The notes: generated by a model from the sequence alone, not told the origin. DNA of 64,000 nucleotides from Pedobacter cryoconitis (GCF_001590605.1 NZ_CP014504.1:2232001-2296000); one strand, 5' to 3'. Positions 36,205-45,509 are shown, numbered from the stretch's first letter. Program-made: numbers and translations.

Positions 36205-37260
36205 ATGCACGCGTTTATTATCACATTATCAATTCTTCTGCTCTCTTTTACTTTACTATCAATTGTCAAACACGACTATTGGACTTTCCGGATTTTCGAT
36301 TATCCAAGGTTGCAAAAGCTGGTACTTTCTATTATTTGTTTACTCCTGATTATCTTTTTTTACCATGGACAACTGCTGTATTATTGGTTGCTGATTGGTT
36401 TAGTCACGTTGAATATTGGCTATCTTTTTATACAAATTGTCCCCTTCACTCCGCTGGGGAAAAAGCAAGTAATCCGTGTAACAACAGCTATTCCAACGCA
36501 GAGTCTGAGTATTATGATTGCTAATGTTTATCAGGACAATACCAATTCAAAGGGCTGTCTGCAGGAAATACATAAAAATGACCCTGACCTTGTCCTGCTA
36601 TTAGAGACTAACCAACGCTGGGATACCGAAACAAGGGAACTGGAAAACACCTATAAGTTCCATGTTCGCATACCACTGGAAAATACTTATGGCATGCTTT
36701 TGTATTCCAAACTGGAATTGATAGCGTCAGAAATTCTTTACCTCGTAGAAAAAGATATTCCGTCTATTCATACCGGTGTTATGCTTAAAAATGGAATGCG
36801 GATTCAGTTATATGCGTTACACCCAACTCCACCTGTACCTAATGAAAACCCAAGATCAACTGAAAGAGATCAGGAATTGCTGCTCACTGCAGATCTTGCG
36901 CAGAAATGTAAAGATCCCGTGATTGTTATTGGCGATATGAATGATGTAGCGTGGAGTTATACAACGGAGCTATTTTTAAAAATGAGTGGCTTGTTAGACC
37001 CAAGAAGAGGGAGAGGATTTTTCAATTCCTTTCATGCACATTATCCAATTATGCGTTTTCCACTAGACCATGCTTTTATCTCTACAGACTTTAAACTAAA
37101 GCAAATCAAACGCCTGGCAAATTTTGATTCCGATCATTTCCCAATTTATATCGATCTTCAATATGAGAAAAAGGCCTCCCTTCAACAAGAGGCAATGGAA
37201 CCAGATGCTGAAGATATAGCGATTGCAGCAGAAAAGAAAGCATATATTACCAGTGATTAA
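36205..37260 (+). CDS. Membrane-anchored endonuclease/exonuclease/phosphatase family protein
   Basis: A 351-residue protein. Three hydrophobic helices (about 3-20, 38-56 and 60-82) anchor a C-terminal EEP domain. Landmarks are IMIANVYQDN, DLVLLLETNQRW (catalytic Glu), DPVIVIGDMNDVAWS (Asp and Asn), PLDHAFIS (Asp-His) and the terminal DSDHFPIYI (catalytic His). Family members cut DNA, phosphoesters or phospholipid headgroups; the domain most likely faces the periplasm. It is 17 bp ahead of a kinase-like gene and probably cotranscribed. Confidence 0.88.
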   Translation: MHAFIITLSILLLSFTLLSIVKHDYWTFRIFDYPRLQKLVLSIICLLLIIFFYHGQLLYYWLLIGLVTLNIGYLFIQIVPFTPLGKKQVIRVTTAIPTQSLSIMIANVYQDNTNSKGCLQEIHKNDPDLVLLLETNQRWDTETRELENTYKFHVRIPLENTYGMLLYSKLELIASEILYLVEKDIPSIHTGVMLKNGMRIQLYALHPTPPVPNENPRSTERDQELLLTADLAQKCKDPVIVIGDMNDVAWSYTTELFLKMSGLLDPRRGRGFFNSFHAHYPIMRFPLDHAFISTDFKLKQIKRLANFDSDHFPIYIDLQYEKKASLQQEAMEPDAEDIAIAAEKKAYITSD

Positions 37261-37277
37261 GCGTAAATTACCAGTAC

Positions 37278-38321
37278 ATGGAATCTAATGATGTAAAAAT
37301 ATCCCGCAAAAAACCAATTTTCCCAGTTACCCCTGCTTTGCAGAAGTACCTGAGAACCTATCAGCGGGATTCAAAACTTCCGATTACTTACAATGATTTG
37401 TTAGTCTTTGACGAAGCTTATCCAATTATGGATAAGTATGGAAAAGACTCACTTTGGGAAGGGCCTATTTATCCCGCAGAACGGATTGAGCAGCTGCATA
37501 ATGGCTTGAAGGTCATTTACGCCAATTTAAAAGCATCTGGTAATCTGCGTATTGTACAGCATAAGTACATTGAGAGAATTGAATACTGCACCTTTGGGAA
37601 TACACATCCTTTCCGGATTAAAATTGTAAACCGTCTAAATGATGTATACGACTATTTTTATGTTAAAAAAGCTGATGCATCACGGATTTATGGACTTGAA
37701 CTGGAAGAAATCCTGTCTCCAAACCAGGTCAATTATCTTGTGGATGGAGAAACATTGATTGAAGAGCATGTGGCTGGAATACCAGGAGATGTTTTCGCAA
37801 AAATGTATTTACATAATCCAGAATACAATCCTACGCGTATAGCGAAGGAATTTGTAAAATTCAACGAACGCTGTTTAGTTATGTTATTAGGCGATATGCG
37901 GGCTTATAATTTCGTAGTACAGATTACGCCAGATTTTGACGACATCCAGTTCCGGATCAGGGCTATTGACTTTGACCAGCAATTTTATGAAGGAAATATC
38001 AAAGTATACCTTGCGCAGTTCTTTAAAGAGAACCTTCCATATGTAAAGATGTGTATGGAGCAATTATCTGATAAGACCTTTCTGCAATACCAGCAGGAAG
38101 AGAAGTCTTCAATACTACATCGCGTTCGTAGTGAGCGGCATCGTTTAACAGATTTGCGGGATGTATCCAATACCGAGATATTAACTACACCAGAAAACAT
38201 AGCCTCTTTGAAAAAAGGAATGTCCGAACACTTTGCTGACCTGAACTATTTAAACTGCAATACCATGACTGATATCGTAGAATTGAATATTAAGAATATC
38301 ATCAGGCAGGTGAAATTATAA
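37278..38321 (+). CDS. Unknown protein with protein-kinase-like motifs
   Basis: A 347-residue soluble protein in no family I recognise. It shows an ordered set of kinase-fold motifs: a beta strand with Lys130-Lys131 (YFYVKK), a following helix with acidic residues (ELEEIL), a hinge-like LVDGETLIEEHV, a catalytic-loop-like LGDMRAYNFVV (Asp206 and Asn211) and a metal-site-like AIDFD (Asp231 and Asp233). This resembles aminoglycoside-phosphotransferase or HipA-type kinases; it is inference from motif order. It shares an operon with the membrane EEP protein and converges on the 7TM sensor gene with only 6 bp between stop codons. Confidence 0.7.
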   Translation: MESNDVKISRKKPIFPVTPALQKYLRTYQRDSKLPITYNDLLVFDEAYPIMDKYGKDSLWEGPIYPAERIEQLHNGLKVIYANLKASGNLRIVQHKYIERIEYCTFGNTHPFRIKIVNRLNDVYDYFYVKKADASRIYGLELEEILSPNQVNYLVDGETLIEEHVAGIPGDVFAKMYLHNPEYNPTRIAKEFVKFNERCLVMLLGDMRAYNFVVQITPDFDDIQFRIRAIDFDQQFYEGNIKVYLAQFFKENLPYVKMCMEQLSDKTFLQYQQEEKSSILHRVRSERHRLTDLRDVSNTEILTTPENIASLKKGMSEHFADLNYLNCNTMTDIVELNIKNIIRQVKL

Positions 38322-38327
38322 GGACAC

Positions 38328-40214
38328 TTAATGATTTGAATCCAGCACCAGTTTGCTCCATCCCCCTTCCCCACTGGCTTTTAATTCCTTTTTACGTTCT
38401 TCCAGGATCTTCTGCATTTTACTATTATAAGCCCAGCATGTACTTTGCCTGATGAGCAATAATCCGGAAAGCTTATGAGAAGAAATCTTCCCTTTGGTAG
38501 AATACACGAGAAAAAGCATATAAAAAGCCTTATTAATCGGGATCTTGCTATTTTGGAAAATGGTATAGGCGATTACAGATTCATCATACCCACATTTTGT
38601 ACATCTCCTGCTATAGGGTAAGAAACCGGCAAGAAAAAACGTATTCATACATTTACGGCAGGCATATCCATTTGCCCATTTCAGCTCAGAAAGATATTTA
38701 AAACAAGTTTCTCTATCTGGATAAATCTTACTGAACTCTGCAAAATCAACATGGTCTGACATCACCCTGGCTTTCGTTACCTTCTCGATATTCACATGCA
38801 GCTCCTGATTATCCTTTTCCAGCATCGCATTCATTAAGGAAATTTCTTCATTTTGTTTTTCAATAATAGAAGCTTTTAAGCTGACTTCTTGTGTGCGCTC
38901 ATCAACCAGCGTGGACAATTCTTTATTCAACGTATCTTTCAGACTTTCATTTACTTGTAATTGATGGATCATTCTTTTTTGCACCTCACTTTCATTTTTA
39001 CGTAAGGTGCGGACACTTTCACCAATAGCAAAAGAAACCAGGATCATCTCAAAAACAAAACAGAAACTCAGACTATAATAAGAAAATGGTCCATATGGCA
39101 TCCAGGACACATTGAGTAACAGCAGAATTTTAATGAGAAAACCAATGACCAGAAATGAATAACCAATTACAAAAAACATTGCAGGCCGGTAATGGTTCTT
39201 CAGAATATAGATACCAGTTCCATAAGCAACCAGCAATGGGATCAATTCTACCAGTTTATAACTAAATAGCTGCTTATTAAACAGGCATATGATAAAAAAC
39301 AAACTGCGTAAGCTGATAACCCAGATAATTAATTGATAAAGTCTGGGAGCCTTAGCTTTAACACCGAGAAAATTAAGCGTAAACATTAACGCAAAAACAC
39401 TACTTGAATATAAAGCCATGCCAATACCGTATTCATTCCATAAAGGCGAGTTTGGCCACAAGTATTGAAAGGCGATACCATCAATACTCATTTCGTATAA
39501 GCCGATACTCAGATTATACAATACATAATAGAGGTACTGCATTTGCCTGACCGCAAAAAACATGAGCAGATTATACAAACTAAAAACAATTACCATCCCA
39601 TAGAACAATCCGAAGATCAGGTATTCATTCAATGCATATTTCACGAACCAGCGGATATCCCTTAATACCATAATGGCACTTACAGATTGCGAAGACTTGA
39701 TCCTTACATAATAGGTAAGTGTGGCGTCAGTATCATTATTAAGTTCATAAATGAAGTTTTTGTGTTGATATTCTCTTTGACTAAATGGATAAGCAGTCCC
39801 AGAATAATAAGCTTGATAATGACCATTTTTCTTGGGTACAAACAGACTAAAATGATTAACTGACTGATCAAAAAATTCAAGTACCCAATTTTTAGCAGAT
39901 GCCCGGGAATGCTTTATTTTAAATCTGTACCAGTAAGCAGAAGTTAGATGATAGTTTTTAGGAGTATACTTTTCATTGGGAATAAATTCTGACTGCATAG
40001 CAGGCTTTAAAACATCAGACAATGTTAAAGCGTTAGTGCGATCTTCCAAATACTCGATTTCTCCATAGGAAAAAATATAATGAGGGACTTTATCTTGAAT
40101 AGCAATGATCTTTTGTGCGTAAGACAGTTGGATTGTCAGCATAAAAAATAAACATATGCCCAAAAGGATTCTAATCAAATGGCCTATATAAGAGAAAAAA
40201 ACAGGTTTAGTCAT
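38328..40214 (-). CDS. 7TM-DISM sensor fused to IS1595-type transposase zinc ribbon
   Basis: A 628-residue protein. Signal and extracellular 7TMR-DISMED2-like beta domain (about 1-190), seven membrane helices (about 195-400), a coiled coil (about 405-490), then a C-terminal domain from about 495. This last domain reads FSKIYPDRETCFKYLSELKW, YACRKC, RRCTKCG and VIAYTIFQNSKIPINKAFY, followed by a helix-turn-helix-like stretch. That is the layout of the N-terminal zinc ribbon and HTH of IS1595-family transposases, without the DDE nuclease. There is no kinase or cyclase domain. It is predicted to be a membrane-tethered DNA-binding sensor. Confidence 0.85.
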   Translation of the reverse strand: MTKPVFFSYIGHLIRILLGICLFFMLTIQLSYAQKIIAIQDKVPHYIFSYGEIEYLEDRTNALTLSDVLKPAMQSEFIPNEKYTPKNYHLTSAYWYRFKIKHSRASAKNWVLEFFDQSVNHFSLFVPKKNGHYQAYYSGTAYPFSQREYQHKNFIYELNNDTDATLTYYVRIKSSQSVSAIMVLRDIRWFVKYALNEYLIFGLFYGMVIVFSLYNLLMFFAVRQMQYLYYVLYNLSIGLYEMSIDGIAFQYLWPNSPLWNEYGIGMALYSSSVFALMFTLNFLGVKAKAPRLYQLIIWVISLRSLFFIICLFNKQLFSYKLVELIPLLVAYGTGIYILKNHYRPAMFFVIGYSFLVIGFLIKILLLLNVSWMPYGPFSYYSLSFCFVFEMILVSFAIGESVRTLRKNESEVQKRMIHQLQVNESLKDTLNKELSTLVDERTQEVSLKASIIEKQNEEISLMNAMLEKDNQELHVNIEKVTKARVMSDHVDFAEFSKIYPDRETCFKYLSELKWANGYACRKCMNTFFLAGFLPYSRRCTKCGYDESVIAYTIFQNSKIPINKAFYMLFLVYSTKGKISSHKLSGLLLIRQSTCWAYNSKMQKILEERKKELKASGEGGWSKLVLDSNH

Positions 40215-40326
40215 TAAAAATTGTAAAGATGTTAATCACCGGATTATTAAATATAATCAATTGCAATGAACAATTTAACAATCAAATAACTGGCCCGGTA
40301 AATGAAAGCCAGGCCAGTTGAGTACA

Positions 40327-41211
40327 TTAATTGATTTTATTCACAACTAAATTATCGTAATAGATATAATCTGTAGTATTAGCTTTCCATTCTTCCTGGC
40401 TTCCACCTCTGAAAGTATGGAATGTAAGCTTATTGATTAATCTTTGACTATCATTTGTAGTCCAGCGGATATCATTATCCAGAATAGTTTGTCCATTGAT
40501 AATAATTTGTGCATGTCCGTTTGTGCTTGAACCTGTATTGCTTTTCACATACATATGGACGTGGTACCAAACCCCTTTTTGAAGCGATCCGCTTGCAGGG
40601 AAACGTTGAGTATAAGTATCTCCAAACTTAGTAGGCTGATCTTTATGATAAACATAAGGCTGAAAAAATACCCTGTCTGCACTTGGTGAATACCACATTA
40701 ACCGAAGTGTTCCACCATTTCCATCCCATCCTGGATCTCCACCAGTATTTCCTTCACCAATAGCAAAGCCAAAACCAATCTTTCCACCTCTGCTAAAATT
40801 GAAATTACTGTGAAATTTCACATCGTAATCTACTTCGTAAGTTGTTCCCTGACTTAAATTCACATTTCCAATCAAGCCTCCTGCTCCTGATAGGGCATTG
40901 GGCAATAAAGTAACCCTTAAGCCATTAGAACCATCTTTTCCATTAGTCACAAAAGCTCTTGATTCTTGCCATCCCGAAATATTTCCAAAGTCTGCAGCTG
41001 CTTGTGAATTGGTATAAGTTGAACCATTGGTCCTGTTCTCCCAGTTCAGATTAATATCACTATTTACAGCATTCACCGCCGTTGCTGGAGTTTCCTGATC
41101 CTTGTTTCCCGATTCGTTTGTATTGACGTCTTTTTTACAGGCCGCCCCGAATAAAACTGCCAGTAAAACTATACTAGCCATTAACTGTCTTTTGTTAGTC
41201 TGTTTTTTCAT
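40327..41211 (-). CDS. Polysaccharide lyase family 14-like lipoprotein
   Basis: A 294-residue lipoprotein (AVLFGAACKKD). After a low-complexity linker comes a beta-jelly-roll domain with the family-14 pattern GGKIGFGFAIGEGN, GGTLRLMWYSP and FFQPYVYHKDQ, and a final DYIYYDNLVV strand. Family members cleave glucuronan or alginate by beta-elimination; the substrate here is inferred only. It stands alone, upstream on the minus strand of the 7TM sensor gene. Confidence 0.75.
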   Translation of the reverse strand: MKKQTNKRQLMASIVLLAVLFGAACKKDVNTNESGNKDQETPATAVNAVNSDINLNWENRTNGSTYTNSQAAADFGNISGWQESRAFVTNGKDGSNGLRVTLLPNALSGAGGLIGNVNLSQGTTYEVDYDVKFHSNFNFSRGGKIGFGFAIGEGNTGGDPGWDGNGGTLRLMWYSPSADRVFFQPYVYHKDQPTKFGDTYTQRFPASGSLQKGVWYHVHMYVKSNTGSSTNGHAQIIINGQTILDNDIRWTTNDSQRLINKLTFHTFRGGSQEEWKANTTDYIYYDNLVVNKIN

Positions 41212-41536
41212 TAGATAAATATTTGGTTTATAAATTGGTTGCTATAAATTTAAAGGAGTTTTATTGACATAAGCAAGAAAATAATTTTACAATAATCTGT
41301 ATATCAAATAATTAAAAAATAATTGATACGCTATAAATCATAGATTTTTTAATATAATTATTGCCTTTATCAAAGCTGTAACCGCTTTGTTTGCTTTAGC
41401 CTGGCAATACTGATACGCTTACACCACAAAAAAAAATATTTATTCTTTTTTTCAATTGCCTGGCAATTGTCTTCAGAGGATTAAAAGAAAGCTGGTGAAT
41501 ATGAACTGCAGGTCTATTCTTAAACTTATTATTTGA

Positions 41537-41605
41537 TATATTCGGTCTATAATCAGCCCAAAAGACTGTTATGTGATTGGTGGAGTACCTGCACACTGGA
41601 AATAA
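41537..41605 (+). pseudogene. Possible 3' remnant of a hexapeptide acyltransferase gene
   Basis: A 22-codon stretch between stop codons ends in YVIGGVPAHWK, very like the C-terminal end of hexapeptide-repeat acetyltransferases (VxGGxPAK). Nothing upstream continues it in frame. The rest of the 430-bp gap 41212-41641 contains A/T-rich sequence and a repeated CCTGGCAAT (near 41399 and 41459), but no gene. Confidence 0.3.
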
Positions 41606-41641
41606 GAAAACAGCCCACTATTCGCAGAGTACACCTACTGA

Positions 41642-42775
41642 TTAAGAAAGATTAAGTTTCTTTTTTGCAAATAACCTGGCCCATTCAACCTTTTCATTAT
41701 TGAGCTGGTCATCTTTTGAGGTATAAAACTCAACTTTATGAAAAACAGGTAACTTAAGTGACAAGGAATAAAAAATATCATTATTATCAATAATTAACTC
41801 ATAATCATTCCTGTAATGATGAGCAATACGTTTTCTGATATTTTCAACACCTATTCCGCTGGAGTGCTCAGCTGCCCATTCACTCCTTTTATTGTAAGTA
41901 TTCAGCAGAATAAAACATCCATCTTCAGAAATTGATAACCGGATTTTTGCTGGATCATCCGGCAATGTACAATTACCATGTTTTAGGATATTTTCTACAA
42001 TAGTAATAATTATCAAAGGGACAATTTGAATTGATGAAGAAGTAATCCCAAAATCAATATCGATTTGTAAACGATTGCTAAACCTCATTTGATTCAGCTT
42101 AATCACGTTTCGTACATGTCCGAGTTCATCAGAAAGCATGACCATACGATTACCGTCATTCCTATCCAGCGAATACCGCATAATTTGGGATAAAGTCATG
42201 ATAGCATCGGATAGTCCATCTGATAAAGGCAAAGCTTTTGCGTAAAAGAAGTTCAGCGTATTGTTTAAAAAATGCGGATTAATTTGTGCGCGGAGAAATG
42301 CATATTCGGCCTCAAGTCTTTCTTTTTCCAAACGGTTGCGTTTTCTTTCATGTCTGATCATCTTAACAGCAAAAGCATAGGCAAAACCAAAAATCATGTA
42401 CTTCATTGTAAGATATGCTACTGCCGACTGAATAGCATAAAACCCCTGTGGCGGAGCTACAGGTCCAGGATTGACATTAATGAATGGCGTGATGTGGTTT
42501 TCAACTATGTACCAATCAATACAGTTCACGATATGAATTAATAAAATACCTATAATTAATGCTATAGGTTTATTTGGAATAGTATATTTTAAAAACAGAT
42601 AAATACTTAGATAAACAATAATTAAGTTAGGGATTTGTGTGACTAACACATCTGGTAAACTGAAGAAATACGTTTCAGGAATATTTACAAATTCATTAAC
42701 TGAATACAGAGAAAAATAAATCAACCAAAAAATGAAATGATAAAATATTAAACGCTGTCTTATAGATACTTGCAT
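41642..42775 (-). CDS. LytS-type sensor histidine kinase, paralog B
   Basis: A 377-residue kinase with four N-terminal membrane helices. The cytosolic LytS-type kinase has the phospho-accepting His in AQINPHFLNNTLNFF, the N box in IVENILKHGN and the G box in GIGVENIRKRI. It is closely paralogous to the gene immediately upstream (13 bp apart) and has an extra ~25 residues at its C-terminus. I use the ATG at 42775. Kinases of this class usually pair with LytTR regulators, and one is encoded at 49086. Confidence 0.9.
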   Translation of the reverse strand: MQVSIRQRLIFYHFIFWLIYFSLYSVNEFVNIPETYFFSLPDVLVTQIPNLIIVYLSIYLFLKYTIPNKPIALIIGILLIHIVNCIDWYIVENHITPFINVNPGPVAPPQGFYAIQSAVAYLTMKYMIFGFAYAFAVKMIRHERKRNRLEKERLEAEYAFLRAQINPHFLNNTLNFFYAKALPLSDGLSDAIMTLSQIMRYSLDRNDGNRMVMLSDELGHVRNVIKLNQMRFSNRLQIDIDFGITSSSIQIVPLIIITIVENILKHGNCTLPDDPAKIRLSISEDGCFILLNTYNKRSEWAAEHSSGIGVENIRKRIAHHYRNDYELIIDNNDIFYSLSLKLPVFHKVEFYTSKDDQLNNEKVEWARLFAKKKLNLS

Positions 42776-42788
42776 AATCCGTCTGAAA

Positions 42789-43838
42789 TTAAGAGTAAAA
42801 ATCAACTTGATGAAAAACTGGCAACTTTAATTTCAGCATGTAAAAGTCATCATTATTATCCACGACCAATTCATAATTATTACCATAATGATAATCCAGA
42901 CGCTTTTTAATGTTTTCCATTCCTATTCCACTCACATTTTTTATCAAAGTTTTTTTCTTTCTGTTATAAGTATATAGATGAAGAAAATACCCATCTTCAG
43001 AATTGAACAGGTGAATGACAGCAGGATCTTTAGCCAGCGTACAATCACCATGTTTTAATACATTTTCTACAATAGTTATCATGATCAATGGAACAATCTG
43101 AATTGAAGGAAAAGTATCTTCAATTTTAAGGTCAATTTGTAACTGGTTACTAAACCTCATCTGATTAATTTTAATCACATTGTTTACATGCTCCAGTTCA
43201 TCAGAAAGCAAGACCATTTTGCTATCCTCATTCTTTTCCAGAGAATAGCGCATAATTTGAGATAAAGTCACAATTCCATCCGATAATTCATCAGATAAGG
43301 GCAATGATCTTGCGTAAAACAAACTCAGTGTATTAAACAAAAAATGTGGATTGATCTGCGCCCGGAGAAATGCATATTCAGCTTCAATTTTCCCCTTTTC
43401 TATCATTGCCATATTCTTTTCACGTTTGATAACTTTCATGCAAATTGCGTACCCAAAGCCGAAAAAAGCAAACTTAACAAATGCCCAAAGAACAATAACA
43501 ATTTCATACAGAAAATTAAATTGAGGTACCGGCGAATTTTTCAGGAATGGTCTGAGCACAAAACTTATCTCATACCACATCAGGAAATACCACCAATAAA
43601 GTAAGATAACCCCGATAGTCAACGGTACAATCTTTAAAGGGACAGTATACCTTGAACACAAAAATATGATGAGATAAACCAATAAGATATTTATTCCCTG
43701 CGCATACAGTACATCAAGCCACACCATCCAATAATTATTACCAGGATGAAAAATGGAATCATACCTATTGAAAATAATGTGGAGTATCCAGAATATTATA
43801 TGATAAGATATTAGCTTATAATCTATTGAATGTTTCAA
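42789..43838 (-). CDS. LytS-type sensor histidine kinase, paralog A
   Basis: A 349-residue kinase with four membrane helices and no large extracellular domain. The H box is AQINPHFLFNTLSLFYA, the N box IVENVLKHGD and the G box GIGMENIKKRLDYHYG. Much of its cytosolic part matches the downstream kinase almost word for word (QIMRYSL, NQMRFSN, SIQIVPLI). It overlaps the S41 peptidase gene's end by 4 bp, so it belongs to the lanthipeptide operon. It is likely to sense a membrane-proximal signal such as the secreted peptide. Confidence 0.9.
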   Translation of the reverse strand: MKHSIDYKLISYHIIFWILHIIFNRYDSIFHPGNNYWMVWLDVLYAQGINILLVYLIIFLCSRYTVPLKIVPLTIGVILLYWWYFLMWYEISFVLRPFLKNSPVPQFNFLYEIVIVLWAFVKFAFFGFGYAICMKVIKREKNMAMIEKGKIEAEYAFLRAQINPHFLFNTLSLFYARSLPLSDELSDGIVTLSQIMRYSLEKNEDSKMVLLSDELEHVNNVIKINQMRFSNQLQIDLKIEDTFPSIQIVPLIMITIVENVLKHGDCTLAKDPAVIHLFNSEDGYFLHLYTYNRKKKTLIKNVSGIGMENIKKRLDYHYGNNYELVVDNNDDFYMLKLKLPVFHQVDFYS

Positions 43839-45262
43839 TTGGCAGTTTTATAAGTCCGTACAAAATCTATCCAATCTGAAGTTTGGTCTGGAATTACAAT
43901 ACCAGGAGTTATCCCAATATTGTTTAATGGGCGCTTTTCGATCCTGTCTGACCTGAACGCGGGATATTGAACAGTAAAATAACTACATGAAATTTTCCCA
44001 CTCACAACCTCAGTATAATCAATAGCCCCAGCACTATTCTGGCCAAAGAGTGTCACTTTTTTACTTTGCTCAGCTCTTAAAATAAAATGTTCAGCAGCAC
44101 TCGCACTTCCTCTGTTCATCAGTACAGAGACACGCTGTGGATTCTTTAAAACATGAGAAAATTCAATAGTATCTGCACCATAAAGAGGATACAATTCACC
44201 AACATGTGCCTTTAATTTTTCGGTCTCTTCCCTAAACTTCTTTTGAGTCTGTTCAGGAAAACCAGAAATATCGGTATCATATCCATTTTTAATATTATCT
44301 GGAGTTGCCCATACCACTCCACCATCGGTATAAATTGGATTGGTATAAATATAGGGCAATAACTGCTCGAAGGTACTTGTCAGTCCTCCAGAATTATTAC
44401 GGATGTCAATAATAAGATGCTTGCTTGTTTGCAGCAATCCTTTATTTTTCTTCAGAATACTGTCTACTTCTTTTTTGTATTTAAAAGCAAAACTCGGTAT
44501 GACCAATAAATCAGTTTCTTTATCAAGTACTTTAAACGATGGTGATAAAGACTTTTTGACTAAGGTCCTGGGTTCGTATTTATTTGTAAAAAATTTACTT
44601 TTATACCATACACCGAAATAACCAAGCTCCAGGCTATCTTTAGCTACAATTAACCATGGGAATTTTTTCCCATGGTCAATTCCTCTGAAATAAATGAGCT
44701 GATAATTACCTTTTATCTTTTTTATCCTGAGCTTTACTTGCTGATTCTTCCAGGCAGGAACATTTGTTCCAACAATAAAGCCAACAAATTCATCACTATC
44801 AGGAGTACTATCTTTTACTATACCGATCTTATAAGTATCAGGAGCATAATTCCAATACCCCTCTATACCATCAAGACGGCCCTTGTTCCGAAGCAAATAG
44901 GCATCTAAGGTTTTCTCATTCCATGCTGTCTTTTCTGCTGTAGAAAAAAAATCATTAACCTCTTCTTTTGTAGCTTTTCCAGGCGTAAAAGAGAGACCAA
45001 TATGCTGATCCTTAAAAAAAGACAACCACTCCGCACAAATATCAAAACACTTCATTTTTTCGGATGATTTAGCGATTTCTTGTAAACTATCCGTAAAAAC
45101 ATCAAACCGTTGTTGATTTGAAGCATTTACTTTATCCTTATAACCAACGTAATTGTTCTTTATTTTAGCTATCAGAGATTTGAAATTATCACTACAATTA
45201 CAGCTTTGAGCATTAGAAAAAAAGGGCAATAAAAATAAAATCAGTATAAGTATTCTCTTCAC
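43835..45262 (-). CDS. Exported S41 family peptidase of the lanthipeptide locus
   Basis: A ~475-residue tail-specific-protease-like enzyme. Signal peptide KRILILILFLLPFFSNAQS. The S41 core includes LIIDIRNNSGGLTSTFEQLL and the nucleophile region MNRGSASAAEHFI, followed by FGQNSAGAIDY. No PDZ domain is evident. The start is likely the GTG at 45262, which gives a clean signal peptide; a TTG start at 45301 is possible. It directly follows the precursor gene and overlaps the next kinase gene by 4 bp. It may cut the leader, or protect the producer, outside the inner membrane. Confidence 0.85.
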   Translation of the reverse strand: MKRILILILFLLPFFSNAQSCNCSDNFKSLIAKIKNNYVGYKDKVNASNQQRFDVFTDSLQEIAKSSEKMKCFDICAEWLSFFKDQHIGLSFTPGKATKEEVNDFFSTAEKTAWNEKTLDAYLLRNKGRLDGIEGYWNYAPDTYKIGIVKDSTPDSDEFVGFIVGTNVPAWKNQQVKLRIKKIKGNYQLIYFRGIDHGKKFPWLIVAKDSLELGYFGVWYKSKFFTNKYEPRTLVKKSLSPSFKVLDKETDLLVIPSFAFKYKKEVDSILKKNKGLLQTSKHLIIDIRNNSGGLTSTFEQLLPYIYTNPIYTDGGVVWATPDNIKNGYDTDISGFPEQTQKKFREETEKLKAHVGELYPLYGADTIEFSHVLKNPQRVSVLMNRGSASAAEHFILRAEQSKKVTLFGQNSAGAIDYTEVVSGKISCSYFTVQYPAFRSDRIEKRPLNNIGITPGIVIPDQTSDWIDFVRTYKTAN

Positions 45263-45310
45263 TTTAGTGTGGTTGATATTTTGTAATCGGTTTATCAGCA
45301 ATATATTTGC

Positions 45311-45493
45311 TTAACCAGTAGTTTGAACAGTGTCACAAGTAGTACGTCCTGAGTCACCATCGTTGGTATTAATAATGCGGTTTGCACCTTTCCCGCCCCC
45401 TCTTATTTTCATCATTTCCTTTTTGCCAAGTGATACGATAACAGTTTTTTCAAATGATAACGACTTGTCGGTATTTTTTCCTTTTTTCTTCAT
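45311..45493 (-). CDS. lanA: Class I lanthipeptide precursor
   Basis: A 60-residue peptide. The leader (residues 1-33) has KSLSFEKTVIVSLGKKEMMK followed by IRGG, matching the Bacteroidota class I leader pattern in which a hydrophobic motif precedes a double Gly. The core (about 34-60) carries Thr43, Ser48, Thr51, Thr52, Thr55, Thr58 and Thr59 and one Cys53 in TTCDT. LanB could dehydrate the Ser/Thr, but only one thioether ring is possible. It is placed between the dehydratase and the S41 peptidase. A TTG-N21-TATATTTA element lies upstream (45510-45541), so it may have its own strong promoter. Confidence 0.85.
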   Translation of the reverse strand: MKKKGKNTDKSLSFEKTVIVSLGKKEMMKIRGGGKGANRIINTNDGDSGRTTCDTVQTTG

Positions 45494-45509
45494 AACAGTA
45501 TTAGATTTC

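Noticed and set aside
41396..41596. 66-codon minus-strand frame in the gap before the kinases
   Set aside because: Low-complexity product without signal or domain; the opposite strand carries a better explained remnant.
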